A stretch of 55,497 nucleotides of DNA from Bacillus albus (GTDB taxonomy: Bacteria; Bacillota; Bacilli; Bacillales; Bacillaceae_G): contig NZ_MAOE01000051.1 of the NCBI RefSeq assembly GCF_001884185.1, positions 1 to 55,497 of the forward strand, in the 5' to 3' direction. This document shows, in pieces, positions 34,519-43,396 of this stretch. The translations under genes were made by a program, and so were the position numbers. The number at the start of each line of letters is the position of its first letter. The stretch's first letter is position 1. Under the pieces are notes generated by a model. The model searched no databases, had not been told where the DNA came from, and worked only from the letters and a program-made list of their open reading frames with translations.

Positions 34519-37239
34519 TTGAAATTAAATAAAAATTTACAACTATGTATATTAATTGCGACATTGATATGCTATTCCATCTATTTTATATTTTTTTATC
34601 TGTTCCCTACTCATTTTTCAAATTCTGATGTACGCTTCGCTTCACTTATCGTTGAAGCCATTACATTTGTATCACTCATTTACTCTATATATTCTAAAAA
34701 AGTTAGTTCAAATCCGTTTTGGATATGTATCACAATAGCAATCGGTAGCTTTTTATTAGGGAAAATAGTATATACATATCAAGATAGCTTCTTCGAAATT
34801 CCAATACATCAATTTACTATTTCTGATGTATTTTATATGTTTTTTCTATTCTTCTGTCTTATCGCTTTCTGCTATAAAATCTTAAAAGAATGTGATAAAT
34901 GGGAAAAAGCGTTCTTTATTTGTGATATATGCATCGTACTTACTTCCATATTCACATTGGAGTGGTATTTATTTAATCAACCAAATTTACATATATTCTC
35001 TCTTTCACTAGGAGATGTTTTCCTTTCATTTCTATATCCAATTGCAGATTTATTATTTCTTCTACTAGGTGTTAGTCTTTTTTTCCGTCCAACAATTTTT
35101 AATTCCAAACGGAAAATTTATATCTTTATTTTTGTCTTAATAAGTTCTGCAACTTTTAACTATATTTATTTTTACTTAAATAATCATTTATCGACTGAAA
35201 CGATAACATTATTACGTCTTTTATATAGAATACCTATATTACTTATGGCAATAGCTGGATCTATTTCAGAAGACCATAATAGCCATAAAAATTATTTCAT
35301 TGTAAACCCTATAATAGGTAAAAAGGCTTTAGTTGTATTTCCCTATCTTGCTGTTGCGATACTAATCGGGTTTACATTAAAAGAACAAACAGCATCTTCA
35401 ACTCTCATTACAGGAAATTGTATGACTTTTATTTTCGTACTCATTCGTCATTCTATTGTACGTATGCAAAACAATTCCCTAACAAAACGTTTACAGGCAT
35501 TTAATGCTCAACTAGAAGAAAAAGTGACTTTACGAACTTCTGATTTAGTTTATAAATCAGAGGCTCTATCTCAAAAACAACAAAAATTCAAATCACTATA
35601 TGAATATCATCCTGACCCTATTTTTACAATTGATTTAAATGGAATCTTCTTAAATGTAAATAAAGCCGGAAGTATGTTACTGGGAGCACCAACGAATGAG
35701 TTACTCGGTGAAACTTGTTTTTCGATTATTTTAGAAGAAGATAAACATAAACTAGCATCTGCATTAGAAAAAGTGAAACAACAAGAATCGGCATCCTTAC
35801 AACTTAGTTCTCAATATAAAGATGGCTTTACTTATTTTTTATATGTTACCATCGTTCCTATCATGATAGACGGACAAATTTCAGGAAGTTATATTATGGT
35901 GAAAGATATTACTGCACTAAAAAAACAACAAGAAGAAATAAAATATTTAGCATTCCATGATACTGTAACGAAAATTGGGAACCGTGCCTTTTTCCATAAG
36001 AAATTAAAAAGGGTTATCAAAAATGCGAAAACAACAGACAGTGAGTTCGCATTATTATACTTAGATTTAGATCGCTTTAAAGCAATTAACGATACACTTG
36101 GACATTCGTCAGGAGATTACATATTAGAAGAAGTAGCAAAGCGATTCCAATCCTGTCTTCCATCACATACTTATCTGTCAAGAATCGGTGGTGATGAGTT
36201 TACTATCTTAATTGAAAATTATACTGATGAAGATTCCTTATTCGAGTTATGTAACCAATTATTTGAAAGCATAGAAAAACCGTTTGTCATACATGAGCAT
36301 ACATTAACTTTATCACTTAGTATCGGCATCGCTATTTATCCACATTCCGGAATCGATACCGCTACACTTCTAAAAAACGCTAATGTTGCCATGTATGATG
36401 CGAAAGCAAAAGAACTTAACTCTGTCTCTATTTATGATGATGTTATCGCTAAGAAAATTGAAAGACGATTACGATTAGAAAAAGATTTACCCAATGCAAT
36501 ACAAAATGAAGAATTGTTCCTATTGTATCAACCTCAAGTTGATAGTGAATCTAATAAAATTATCGGTGCAGAAGCTCTAATCAGGTGGAATCATCCTGAA
36601 TTAGGCGTTATTTCTCCATACGAGTTTATTCCGATTGCAGAAGAAACACTACAAATTATTCCAATAGGAAAATGGACATTGCAGCAAGCCTGTGAGCAAA
36701 TGAAACGTTGGCACTCACTCGGATATTCTCATTTAAAAATAGGCGTAAATTTATCTGCTAAAGAATTTGAACAAGAAGATTTTGTAAAGTCTATTTCCGC
36801 TACATTAGCACATACAGGCTTACCAGCTAGTTCTCTTGATCTGGAATTAACAGAGCGAATTGCCATGATGGATGAGCGAGAAACATTGATAAAATTGCGC
36901 ACATTAAAGAGTTTAGGCGTTCACATTTCAATCGACGACTTTGGTACAGGCTATTCTTCGCTAGCGTATTTACCTTTATATCCAATAGACACGTTAAAAA
37001 TCCCAAGGGAGTTTATTACAATGTCTGAAACGTGCGAAGATGGAATGGAAATTATTAAAACAATTATCACATTGGCACATACATTAGAAATGTCTGTCAT
37101 TGCTGAAGGGGTAGAAACGAAAGAACACGTAACTTTCCTTCAAAAAAACAAATGTCAGTTTATTCAAGGTTACTATTATAGTAAACCTATTCATATTAAT
37201 GCATTTACTGAGCTATTAAAAAGTGGGATTCACCCATAG
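34519..37239 (+). CDS. Membrane PAS-GGDEF-EAL cyclic di-GMP enzyme
   Basis: The protein of about 906 residues has an N-terminal membrane part of about nine helices (1-325), a short coiled linker, a PAS domain (about 350-460, YEYHPDPIFTIDLNGIFLNVN), GGDEF (about 480-635) and EAL (about 655-895). The cyclase site is intact (RIGGDEFTILIE, LDLDRFKAIND) but no RxxD inhibition site precedes it. The EAL domain has EALIRWNHPE, NLSAKEFE, ELTE, DDFGTGYSS, EGVET and QGYYYSKP, but LKIP instead of LKID. It makes and may degrade cyclic di-GMP, controlling motility and biofilm. TTG 34519 is 6 bp behind AGAAGGTG; GTG 34510 lies in that site. Confidence 0.9.
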   Translation: MKLNKNLQLCILIATLICYSIYFIFFYLFPTHFSNSDVRFASLIVEAITFVSLIYSIYSKKVSSNPFWICITIAIGSFLLGKIVYTYQDSFFEIPIHQFTISDVFYMFFLFFCLIAFCYKILKECDKWEKAFFICDICIVLTSIFTLEWYLFNQPNLHIFSLSLGDVFLSFLYPIADLLFLLLGVSLFFRPTIFNSKRKIYIFIFVLISSATFNYIYFYLNNHLSTETITLLRLLYRIPILLMAIAGSISEDHNSHKNYFIVNPIIGKKALVVFPYLAVAILIGFTLKEQTASSTLITGNCMTFIFVLIRHSIVRMQNNSLTKRLQAFNAQLEEKVTLRTSDLVYKSEALSQKQQKFKSLYEYHPDPIFTIDLNGIFLNVNKAGSMLLGAPTNELLGETCFSIILEEDKHKLASALEKVKQQESASLQLSSQYKDGFTYFLYVTIVPIMIDGQISGSYIMVKDITALKKQQEEIKYLAFHDTVTKIGNRAFFHKKLKRVIKNAKTTDSEFALLYLDLDRFKAINDTLGHSSGDYILEEVAKRFQSCLPSHTYLSRIGGDEFTILIENYTDEDSLFELCNQLFESIEKPFVIHEHTLTLSLSIGIAIYPHSGIDTATLLKNANVAMYDAKAKELNSVSIYDDVIAKKIERRLRLEKDLPNAIQNEELFLLYQPQVDSESNKIIGAEALIRWNHPELGVISPYEFIPIAEETLQIIPIGKWTLQQACEQMKRWHSLGYSHLKIGVNLSAKEFEQEDFVKSISATLAHTGLPASSLDLELTERIAMMDERETLIKLRTLKSLGVHISIDDFGTGYSSLAYLPLYPIDTLKIPREFITMSETCEDGMEIIKTIITLAHTLEMSVIAEGVETKEHVTFLQKNKCQFIQGYYYSKPIHINAFTELLKSGIHP

Positions 37240-37287
37240 TACATAGTTAATCGGGATAAGTAATAATGAATTTGAACAACCATAGTA

Positions 37288-37317
37288 AAAAGGAAAGAAG
37301 ATACCTTCTTTCCTTTT
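37288..37317. terminator. Bidirectional terminator after the GGDEF-EAL gene
   Basis: AAAAGGAAAGAAG and CTTCTTTCCTTTT form a perfect 13-bp stem with loop ATAC. It also ends the sugar operon coming from the other side. Confidence 0.88.
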
Positions 37318-37339
37318 GTTTTTTCTATTTAAATTTCTA

Positions 37340-38404
37340 TTACTTCACCACTTCATTTATTATATCTATTAATTGATGAATTCCCTCATCATTTGTTTTC
37401 GTATAGCCATTCATGTTTTGAATGTATCTCTCCTTATTTGTATTCAACTTATTTACTGCATGTATGAATGCATTCGTACTTACTTTGTCTTGGAATATAA
37501 CTTCTGCATATCCTTGTCGAGAAAAATATTCAGCATTTAAAACTTGATCTCCCCTACTGGAACTGTTAGTTAACGGGATAAGCAACATCGGTTTCTTCAA
37601 GAATAGCAATTCAAAGATAGCCGTAGAACCCGCTCTCGAAACTACAACACTCGCCATATTTAGTATATGCGGCAACTCTTCCCCTATATATTCAAATTGT
37701 ATATAGCCCTCCATGCCAATAGATGAATCGACCTTCCCTTTACCGCACATATGAACAATATTAAAATTTAATAGTAATGTTTCCAAACTTCCCCTTACCA
37801 TATCATTTATCCATTGAGCACCTTGACTCCCACCCATAATTAACAATACTGGTTTATCTTGCTGAAATTTACAATAGCTTCTTCCCCGCAATACGTTGCC
37901 CCTCTCAATTTCTTCTCTTACAATTGGTCCTACATAAACCTTTTTCTCATTACTTACATTTTCTCCTGTCTGAGGAAATGTTGTGCATAGTTTTGTAGTA
38001 AATGGTAATGCTATTTTATTTGCTAATCCTAACGTACTGTCCGGTTCACGTATTATTACGGGTACTTTATTCATCCACGCTCCTATTACTACAGGAACGG
38101 AAACAAATCCTCCTGCCGAAAAAATAACATCTGGTTTTATCCGTTTCATTAATTTATAACTTTGTATGCAACCTTTTATTATTTTAAAAGGATCTTTAAA
38201 GTTCTCCCAATCCCAATATCTCCTAAGCTTCCCCGTTGAAATACTATTGTATTTAACATTTTGAACTAATAGTTTTTCAATTCCATTTTGAGATCCAATA
38301 TACTCAACTCCCCATCCTTTTTCCATGAATTTAGGAATCAATACCATATTAATCATTACATGTCCGGCTGTACCGCCCCCAGTAAAGAGAATCTTTTTAT
38401 TCAT
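37340..38404 (-). CDS. Divergent MurG-like glycosyltransferase (GT28)
   Basis: The 354-residue GT-B enzyme resembles MurG, the lipid II GlcNAc transferase. Donor-side motifs are kept: GGSQGAQWIND, SRAGSTAIFELLFLKKPMLLIPL and GDQVLNAEYF. Acceptor-side motifs differ. The first loop reads GGTAGHVMIN, without the Pro after H-x-x, and the usual HE(Q/S)(N/D)xxPGLxNK reads REPDSTLGLANK. B. cereus group genomes have MurG1 and a second MurG; this copy lies in a sugar operon, so it may attach a modified HexNAc to another acceptor. That is inference. It is the last gene of the operon, 48 bp after the DUF6572-like gene. Confidence 0.8.
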   Translation of the reverse strand: MNKKILFTGGGTAGHVMINMVLIPKFMEKGWGVEYIGSQNGIEKLLVQNVKYNSISTGKLRRYWDWENFKDPFKIIKGCIQSYKLMKRIKPDVIFSAGGFVSVPVVIGAWMNKVPVIIREPDSTLGLANKIALPFTTKLCTTFPQTGENVSNEKKVYVGPIVREEIERGNVLRGRSYCKFQQDKPVLLIMGGSQGAQWINDMVRGSLETLLLNFNIVHMCGKGKVDSSIGMEGYIQFEYIGEELPHILNMASVVVSRAGSTAIFELLFLKKPMLLIPLTNSSSRGDQVLNAEYFSRQGYAEVIFQDKVSTNAFIHAVNKLNTNKERYIQNMNGYTKTNDEGIHQLIDIINEVVK

Positions 38405-38452
38405 AATTTATATCCACCTTTATCATTAAAAATCTTGTTTTATACTAATCTA

Positions 38453-38773
38453 TTAAATGTAAGTAAACTTACTATTATTTATATAAACATTTAATTCAAA
38501 TCCTATATCTTGCAAAAAGTCTTTAATGAGATCATAAAAATCATTTCCATACTCACTACATTCATACTGAGCAAAGACTTGGATTACAAGCCTAGTTCCC
38601 GTATCTATTACTATATTTTTCCTATCATCCTTTTTTCCTTCCACATAAGCCCGACATTTATTTATCGCCTCATAGATACGCAAAACATGCTCTTCTTCAT
38701 TTTTCCAGTCCAGCATATCAACAATTAAAAGAACTAGCGTATTTTGATTATCTATTGTTTTATAGCCATTCAT
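38453..38773 (-). CDS. DUF6572-like protein of unknown function
   Basis: A 106-residue soluble acidic protein (NTLVLLIVDMLDWKNEEEHVLRIYEAINKC, then KNIVIDTGTRLVIQVFAQYECSEYGNDFYDLIKDFLQDIGFELNVYI). The pattern, an early beta hairpin with DxLDW, a helix and a second beta part, recalls the DUF6572 family, which has no known function. It lies between the reductase (25-bp gap) and the MurG-like gene, so it is part of the operon. It could assist the transferase, but nothing in the sequence shows that. Confidence 0.6.
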   Translation of the reverse strand: MNGYKTIDNQNTLVLLIVDMLDWKNEEEHVLRIYEAINKCRAYVEGKKDDRKNIVIDTGTRLVIQVFAQYECSEYGNDFYDLIKDFLQDIGFELNVYINNSKFTYI

Positions 38774-38798
38774 ATATTTCTTACACCCTTTTTATTTT

Positions 38799-39710
38799 TC
38801 ATTGAATGCAAATGTCACTGCACTTCACATACTCAAGTACATCTTTTAATGATTGATGAAATTGAATTTCTGGGATCCACCCTAACCTTCTTATATCCTC
38901 TATTACTAAACTCTCATTTGAGTCGCTCCCACTTTTCTCTGTTTCATCTATAAAAAAATTCAATCGTGTTAATTCCTTATATTGTTCTAGTACATCTAAT
39001 AAAGATCGTTTCACTCCTGAACCAATATTATATTGTTTTCCATTTATCCCCTCTCGTAATAACACATGATACGCTTTAACCGCATCACGTACATCTAAAA
39101 AATCCCTACTATCTTTTAAACTGTTTACTTTAATAACAGCTTTACTTCTACCTGATTCTATATCTATCATTTTTTTTGCGAGAATCGAACAAATGCCATT
39201 CGATATTCCTGGACCAATTAAATTCGTGGGCTTTGCAATGATAATATTTGAATTCATTAATTCACTCCACGCCTCTGCAATAATGACTTGCATCGTTTTA
39301 CTTAAACTATATGGATTTGAAATTTTTATGTTGCTCATACAATCTGCCTGCAAAGCAGATCCTATAACCAATGTTCTACAATGAGGTGCTTCTTGCTTAA
39401 TTGCTTCTAATAAATATAATGTTCCTATTACATTAACCTCTACATATTCAAGAGCAGCTGTCCAAGACTCTATGACCGAATTCCTTCCTGCTAAATGCAA
39501 TACATAATCTGGCTTTATTTGTTTCATTACCCTCATTACTTCGCTCTTATTAGTTAAATTACAAGTAATACCATTCCCAATGCTTTCTCTATGTGTACGA
39601 TTTTGAAACATAGGAATTACATGAAAGCCCTGCTCTAAAAAATATTGGCAAGCATGGCGTCCTGTGAAACCATTTGCACCAGTTATTAAAAGGCTCGCAT
39701 TTTTTTTCAT
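38799..39710 (-). CDS. NAD(P)-dependent SDR reductase, likely UDP-4-keto-sugar 4-reductase
   Basis: An extended short-chain dehydrogenase of 303 residues: nucleotide-binding GANGFTGRH, HLAGRNSV, catalytic Ser in VIGSALQAD and the YxxxK pair in NPYSLSKT. Substrate side: GPGISNGICSILAKK. Its ATG overlaps the dehydratase stop (ATGA), so the two enzymes are made together. A pair of this kind from B. cereus has been described converting UDP-GlcNAc through a 4-keto-6-deoxy intermediate to UDP-N-acetylquinovosamine. I believe this is that pair, from memory of the gene order, not from a search. Confidence 0.75.
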   Translation of the reverse strand: MKKNASLLITGANGFTGRHACQYFLEQGFHVIPMFQNRTHRESIGNGITCNLTNKSEVMRVMKQIKPDYVLHLAGRNSVIESWTAALEYVEVNVIGTLYLLEAIKQEAPHCRTLVIGSALQADCMSNIKISNPYSLSKTMQVIIAEAWSELMNSNIIIAKPTNLIGPGISNGICSILAKKMIDIESGRSKAVIKVNSLKDSRDFLDVRDAVKAYHVLLREGINGKQYNIGSGVKRSLLDVLEQYKELTRLNFFIDETEKSGSDSNESLVIEDIRRLGWIPEIQFHQSLKDVLEYVKCSDICIQ

Positions 39711-40693
39711 CGTAAAAACCCTCCTTTTAATAACATTTGTTTCACCTCATGTTTTGCAAGTAAGTCTTGTTGAGAACTAAAATTCTTCACATCCACAAGC
39801 GGATAGCTAGCATAATATTCTTGAAGCCCTTCTATAGGAATAGTCGGTAGTACCACAAAATAATTTTGATCAAAACTTATACTTGTTTTACTCTCTACCT
39901 CAGATAAAAGCATTTCACTTAATTTTTCCCCTGGTCTTATCCCTACTTCTTTTACCTTCACGTTTCCCTTTTTCGAATCTTCAATTAACACTTCTGCTAA
40001 ATCTGTTATTTTACATGCCGGCATTTTCATAACAAAGATTTCTCCACCTCTCCCCTGATATAAGGCTTTAAATAACAATCCAACAGCATCTTCAATCGTT
40101 AAGAAAAATCGAGTCATATTTGCATCGGTAATCCCTACTTGTGAAGATTTTTTGATTTGTTTTTTAAAAAGTGGTACCACGCTTCCGCTCGTCCCCAAAA
40201 CATTTCCACCACGGACACAAATGAATTTTGTTTTCTTCGTTTGCCTATTCGCATGAACCATTAACTTCTCACCAATTGCTTTTGTCATCCCATACGTATT
40301 TGATGGGTCAGCTGCTTTATCCGTTGAAACATATATAACTTTCTCAACTTGCATCTGTATAGATGCTTCAATTACATTTTGCGTACCATTTATATTGGTT
40401 TTTATAGCTTCATAAGGATAATACTCACATACTGGAACATGTTTTAAAGCTGCAAGATGGAATACATAATGTACACCTTGGCAAGCATATGCTAGTTGAT
40501 CTTTATCACGAATATCTCCAATAATAAATTTTAATCTATCATCATTTATAAACTGTTGCTGCATTTCAAACTGAATCGTTTCATTTCTTGAAAAAATCCT
40601 AATTTCTTTCGGTGATTTTTCTAATAGTTGTTTTATAAGTTCATGTCCCCACGAACCTGTACCACCAGTAATTAAAATTATTTTATTTAGCAT
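39707..40693 (-). CDS. UDP-GlcNAc 4,6-dehydratase (CapD/PseB type)
   Basis: This SDR of 328 residues removes water from UDP-GlcNAc to give a 4-keto-6-deoxy sugar nucleotide. It has GGTGSWGHELIKQLL, GDIRDKDQL, HLAALKHVPVCEYYP with the Met/Lys-Glu region, STDKAADPSNTYGMTKAIGEKL with catalytic Asp-Lys and YxxxK, and GIRPGEKLSEMLL. The SDKAxxPxNxYGxTK motif is diagnostic for this group. ATG 40693 (MLNKIILITGG) is 5 bp behind AGGAGG; an upstream in-frame ATG at 40711 precedes that site. First gene of the four-gene operon. Confidence 0.88.
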   Translation of the reverse strand: MLNKIILITGGTGSWGHELIKQLLEKSPKEIRIFSRNETIQFEMQQQFINDDRLKFIIGDIRDKDQLAYACQGVHYVFHLAALKHVPVCEYYPYEAIKTNINGTQNVIEASIQMQVEKVIYVSTDKAADPSNTYGMTKAIGEKLMVHANRQTKKTKFICVRGGNVLGTSGSVVPLFKKQIKKSSQVGITDANMTRFFLTIEDAVGLLFKALYQGRGGEIFVMKMPACKITDLAEVLIEDSKKGNVKVKEVGIRPGEKLSEMLLSEVESKTSISFDQNYFVVLPTIPIEGLQEYYASYPLVDVKNFSSQQDLLAKHEVKQMLLKGGFLR

Positions 40694-40786
40694 TTCTTTT
40701 CCTCCTACCACACCATAAAATTTATTGAATTATTTTCAATTGATTTAAATCATAATCATCGTTTGTTACATTTAATTGACAAAAAT

Positions 40787-40823
40787 AAAAAACAGAAACT
40801 ATTAAACATAGTTTCTGTTTTTT
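40787..40823. terminator. Bidirectional terminator between two divergent genes
   Basis: AAAAAACAGAAACTA (40787-40801) and TAGTTTCTGTTTTTT (40809-40823) form a perfect 15-bp stem with a 7-base loop and T-runs both ways. No gene ends here: the dehydratase operon starts at 40693 leftwards and the DUF2515 gene at 40983 rightwards. Confidence 0.8.
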
Positions 40824-40982
40824 ATTTCACCTTACAACAGTAAGATTTTTTATACTTTTTGCATGATAACTAAATCCTTGTAAAAAACACTGCTCATTTA
40901 TTTCTTATACTTGTAATAAAATAAATAGAATGATTCATAGCCAGTAATCCTGTTTAATTTTATGAAAAAGGGAGGTAATGGA

Positions 40983-42161
40983 ATGTACCGAAGTAATTCA
41001 AATCATACATATAACGGACCTTCCCAAGCCCTGCCTCTCTCCCTATTCGATGTAAAAAATGAATTGAAACAAAAAAGCAAGCTCATTCATTCTGGCACAA
41101 TGTATAAATTAACGAAAGAAGAGCAACTCATCATCAACAACATAAAAATACAAACAGAACAGCTAAATAAAAATAATGTGACAAGAACACGCGCATACTA
41201 CCAATTTTACATTCAATATCCAGAAATACATTGGGCACTACTTGGGCATATGGTATCACGTAACGGCGGTTGGAATATGACTGATTTGAAGGGCGATTTA
41301 TATACGAAAATTTTATCAGAAAAAGAGCAAATCACATTTTTTTCTTTTTTAGAAAGAGGGAATTGGCTTATTTTCCAAGATGTATATCCTCAATTTCTGC
41401 TTTATGAACAAAGTGTAAAAAGAGCACAAAAGCTATTTCACCTTCTCCCTCACCTAAATGTTTCTACATTTATGGAAACGATGTGGAACGATTTTTGGAA
41501 AACAGGTAACAAAAAAACATTAGCCATTGCAACTATTATTAATGAACAAAACTACTTAGAAAAAAGAGTGATTCAAAATATACAATTTAAAAAGACTGTA
41601 CTTAATAGTATTGGATTTAAACTCTTTGATTTCTTTCAATTTAATCATATTCTTTTCCCATTCTACGAAAATGATAAGAAACACAAAGTATTACTATTTG
41701 GTGATACAATGAAACATTTCACTTCCTTACACGAACGAATCTTAATTGGAAAAAGGTTGTATTCATTATTATTTCGAGACACACATGTTTTATCTCAAAT
41801 AATAAGCTGGGCCCAGCACCATCCGCATACAGGGTCAAGGAAAGATTACTGGCCTCATTTATTTTCAAGTGTCAATGAATCTTTTTCCCGTGAGTTTTAT
41901 AAGCGTCGAATAAAGAAATGCCAGTTGCGTAGTGGCGCTTATCGTATATACAGTCCTGCACTCATCTATGCATGGCGAGATATGAAGCATGAAGAAGTTG
42001 ACAATGAAGATTGGTTTACGGACTGGCAAGTTGTAAATTACTTAGTAGATAAGGAGGAAAATATAAATGGACAAATTACAGAAGACTACTGTAAAACACT
42101 CGAAAAAATTGAACTCGCCATTCTTGCAAAGAAAAACGTCCTCCTTCGAGAAGAAGAATAA
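40983..42161 (+). CDS. DUF2515 family protein (YppC-like)
   Basis: The 392-residue protein matches the DUF2515 type seen in Bacillus YppC: TRTRAYYQFYIQYPEIHWALLGHMVSRNGGWNMTDLKG near the N-terminus and AWAQHH-like SWAQHHPHTGSRKDYWPHLF near the C-terminus. No signal peptide or membrane helix is evident. Function unknown. ATG 40983 is 8 bp behind GGGAGG; the ATG at 40962 precedes that site. The 3' end overlaps the next gene by 95 bp. Confidence 0.8.
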   Translation: MYRSNSNHTYNGPSQALPLSLFDVKNELKQKSKLIHSGTMYKLTKEEQLIINNIKIQTEQLNKNNVTRTRAYYQFYIQYPEIHWALLGHMVSRNGGWNMTDLKGDLYTKILSEKEQITFFSFLERGNWLIFQDVYPQFLLYEQSVKRAQKLFHLLPHLNVSTFMETMWNDFWKTGNKKTLAIATIINEQNYLEKRVIQNIQFKKTVLNSIGFKLFDFFQFNHILFPFYENDKKHKVLLFGDTMKHFTSLHERILIGKRLYSLLFRDTHVLSQIISWAQHHPHTGSRKDYWPHLFSSVNESFSREFYKRRIKKCQLRSGAYRIYSPALIYAWRDMKHEEVDNEDWFTDWQVVNYLVDKEENINGQITEDYCKTLEKIELAILAKKNVLLREEE

Positions 42162-42549
42162 ATTTCTAGCATTAGCAGTTACAATATTACTCTCTTCTAT
42201 TATCGGAACTTGCCTAGATGCTTTCTTTGTTGCGAAACAAATATATTCCTTTCCAGTTAGACCATTTTCCTCTATATTTTCAGTTAACATCGTCTTTACT
42301 TTGTTTGTACTACCAATTTTAACAACCATTTTCATACAAATTTCAAAAACATTATCTACAGTTTCTAGAATTTTATTTATTATTTTAATAGGTATTTGTG
42401 CTAGCATTTTTGAACAGGTTGCTGAAAGATTTGGTTTATTTATTCATAGCTTGGATTGGAATCATACATATTCTTTATTTGGCTATATGATTTTCTTTTC
42501 TTTTATTTGGAAAGTATATCATTTCATGATTAATAAAAAAGAGTACTAA
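42067..42549 (+). CDS. Four-helix membrane protein (CBO0543-like)
   Basis: The protein of 160 residues has a basic N-terminal tail (MDKLQKTTVKHSKKLNSPF) and four hydrophobic segments, with AERFGLFIHSLDWNHTYSLFGY between the last two, a pattern seen in CBO0543-type membrane proteins. It starts 10 bp behind AAGGAGG, inside the last 95 bp of the DUF2515 gene in another frame. The ribosome site and the terminator at its end support it as real. Function unknown; a membrane partner of the DUF2515 protein is a reasonable guess. Confidence 0.75.
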   Translation: MDKLQKTTVKHSKKLNSPFLQRKTSSFEKKNKFLALAVTILLSSIIGTCLDAFFVAKQIYSFPVRPFSSIFSVNIVFTLFVLPILTTIFIQISKTLSTVSRILFIILIGICASIFEQVAERFGLFIHSLDWNHTYSLFGYMIFFSFIWKVYHFMINKKEY

Positions 42550-42579
42550 AAGCTAGCAAACCTTTGAGTACTCTTTTTT
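42535..42579. terminator. Terminator whose stem includes a stop codon
   Basis: AAAAAAGAGTACT (42535-42547) and AGTACTCTTTTTT (42567-42579) pair perfectly over 13 bp. The left arm is the last codons of the membrane protein gene and reaches its TAA. It also serves the HAD gene from the other side. Confidence 0.82.
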
Positions 42580-42601
42580 ATTATGTTTCACATATATACC
42601 A

Positions 42602-43357
42602 TTACGCATATAAATCGGATAACTCAATTATTTTATTAACAATACTTTGTTCATCTATTTTTAAACATGTGGATGCATGACCCACTAATACTTCATGACT
42701 CCCAACACAAATACTTTCCTTAGCATGTATAAACATTGATAAATCGTTTAAATCATTACCAAACACTACGAATTCCTTCTCTTTTATACCTAATCGTTGT
42801 AACCCCATCCATTTATCAATATTTTCAGGGCTTATATCCACGATTCCCTCATTATCATGTTCATAAATACGTATAGGAAGTTCTTTCAACTTATTCATAA
42901 TTTCTTCTTTTTGAGCATTATCAGGAAATAATACCACCTTTACTACTTCCTTAATTTCATCAATATGTACATTATTAGCCAATTGATTAGGATCTATGTT
43001 TTTGTAAATAGGGTGATTCTCGCTTCCCGTATAAGAATAATTCCAATGACTATCTATCAAATATGAAAGGCTATGCTTCTCTATTATTGAATGTATAGCA
43101 CTTACCGTTCCAAGATCAAACGTTATAACTTCAATAGTCTCCTTTCCCTTTGCAATAAATGCACCATTCCCACCAATCATTGAATAATGATGCATATGAT
43201 TTGGTAGCACCGGTAATAAGTCCCTAATCGGTCTAGCTGATGCAAATATAATCTCATGCCCTCTACTTTGACATACGTCTAGTGCCTGAATTATCCCTTT
43301 TGTTACTGCGTTCCCTTTAAAACAAATAGTACCGTCAATATCAAAAATAAATTTCAT
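42602..43357 (-). CDS. Cof-type HAD hydrolase
   Basis: A haloacid dehalogenase-superfamily phosphatase of about 251 residues with a C2 cap. Motif I is FIFDIDGTI (nucleophile and general acid Asp), motif II FASARP, motif III Lys in the cap end, motif IV VFGNDLNDLSMF. Family members dephosphorylate sugar phosphates, FMN or pyridoxal phosphate. ATG 43357 is 8 bp behind AAGGAG; two earlier in-frame starts overlap the site. It is divergent from the Crp-type regulator. Confidence 0.88.
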   Translation of the reverse strand: MKFIFDIDGTICFKGNAVTKGIIQALDVCQSRGHEIIFASARPIRDLLPVLPNHMHHYSMIGGNGAFIAKGKETIEVITFDLGTVSAIHSIIEKHSLSYLIDSHWNYSYTGSENHPIYKNIDPNQLANNVHIDEIKEVVKVVLFPDNAQKEEIMNKLKELPIRIYEHDNEGIVDISPENIDKWMGLQRLGIKEKEFVVFGNDLNDLSMFIHAKESICVGSHEVLVGHASTCLKIDEQSIVNKIIELSDLYA

Positions 43358-43396
43358 ATACATCACTCCTTTCTTTTTAATGTATATGAATTATTT

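Noticed and set aside
42042-42407. Minus-strand 121-codon frame across the DUF2515/membrane protein overlap
   Set aside because: Antisense to two supported plus-strand genes, no ribosome site.
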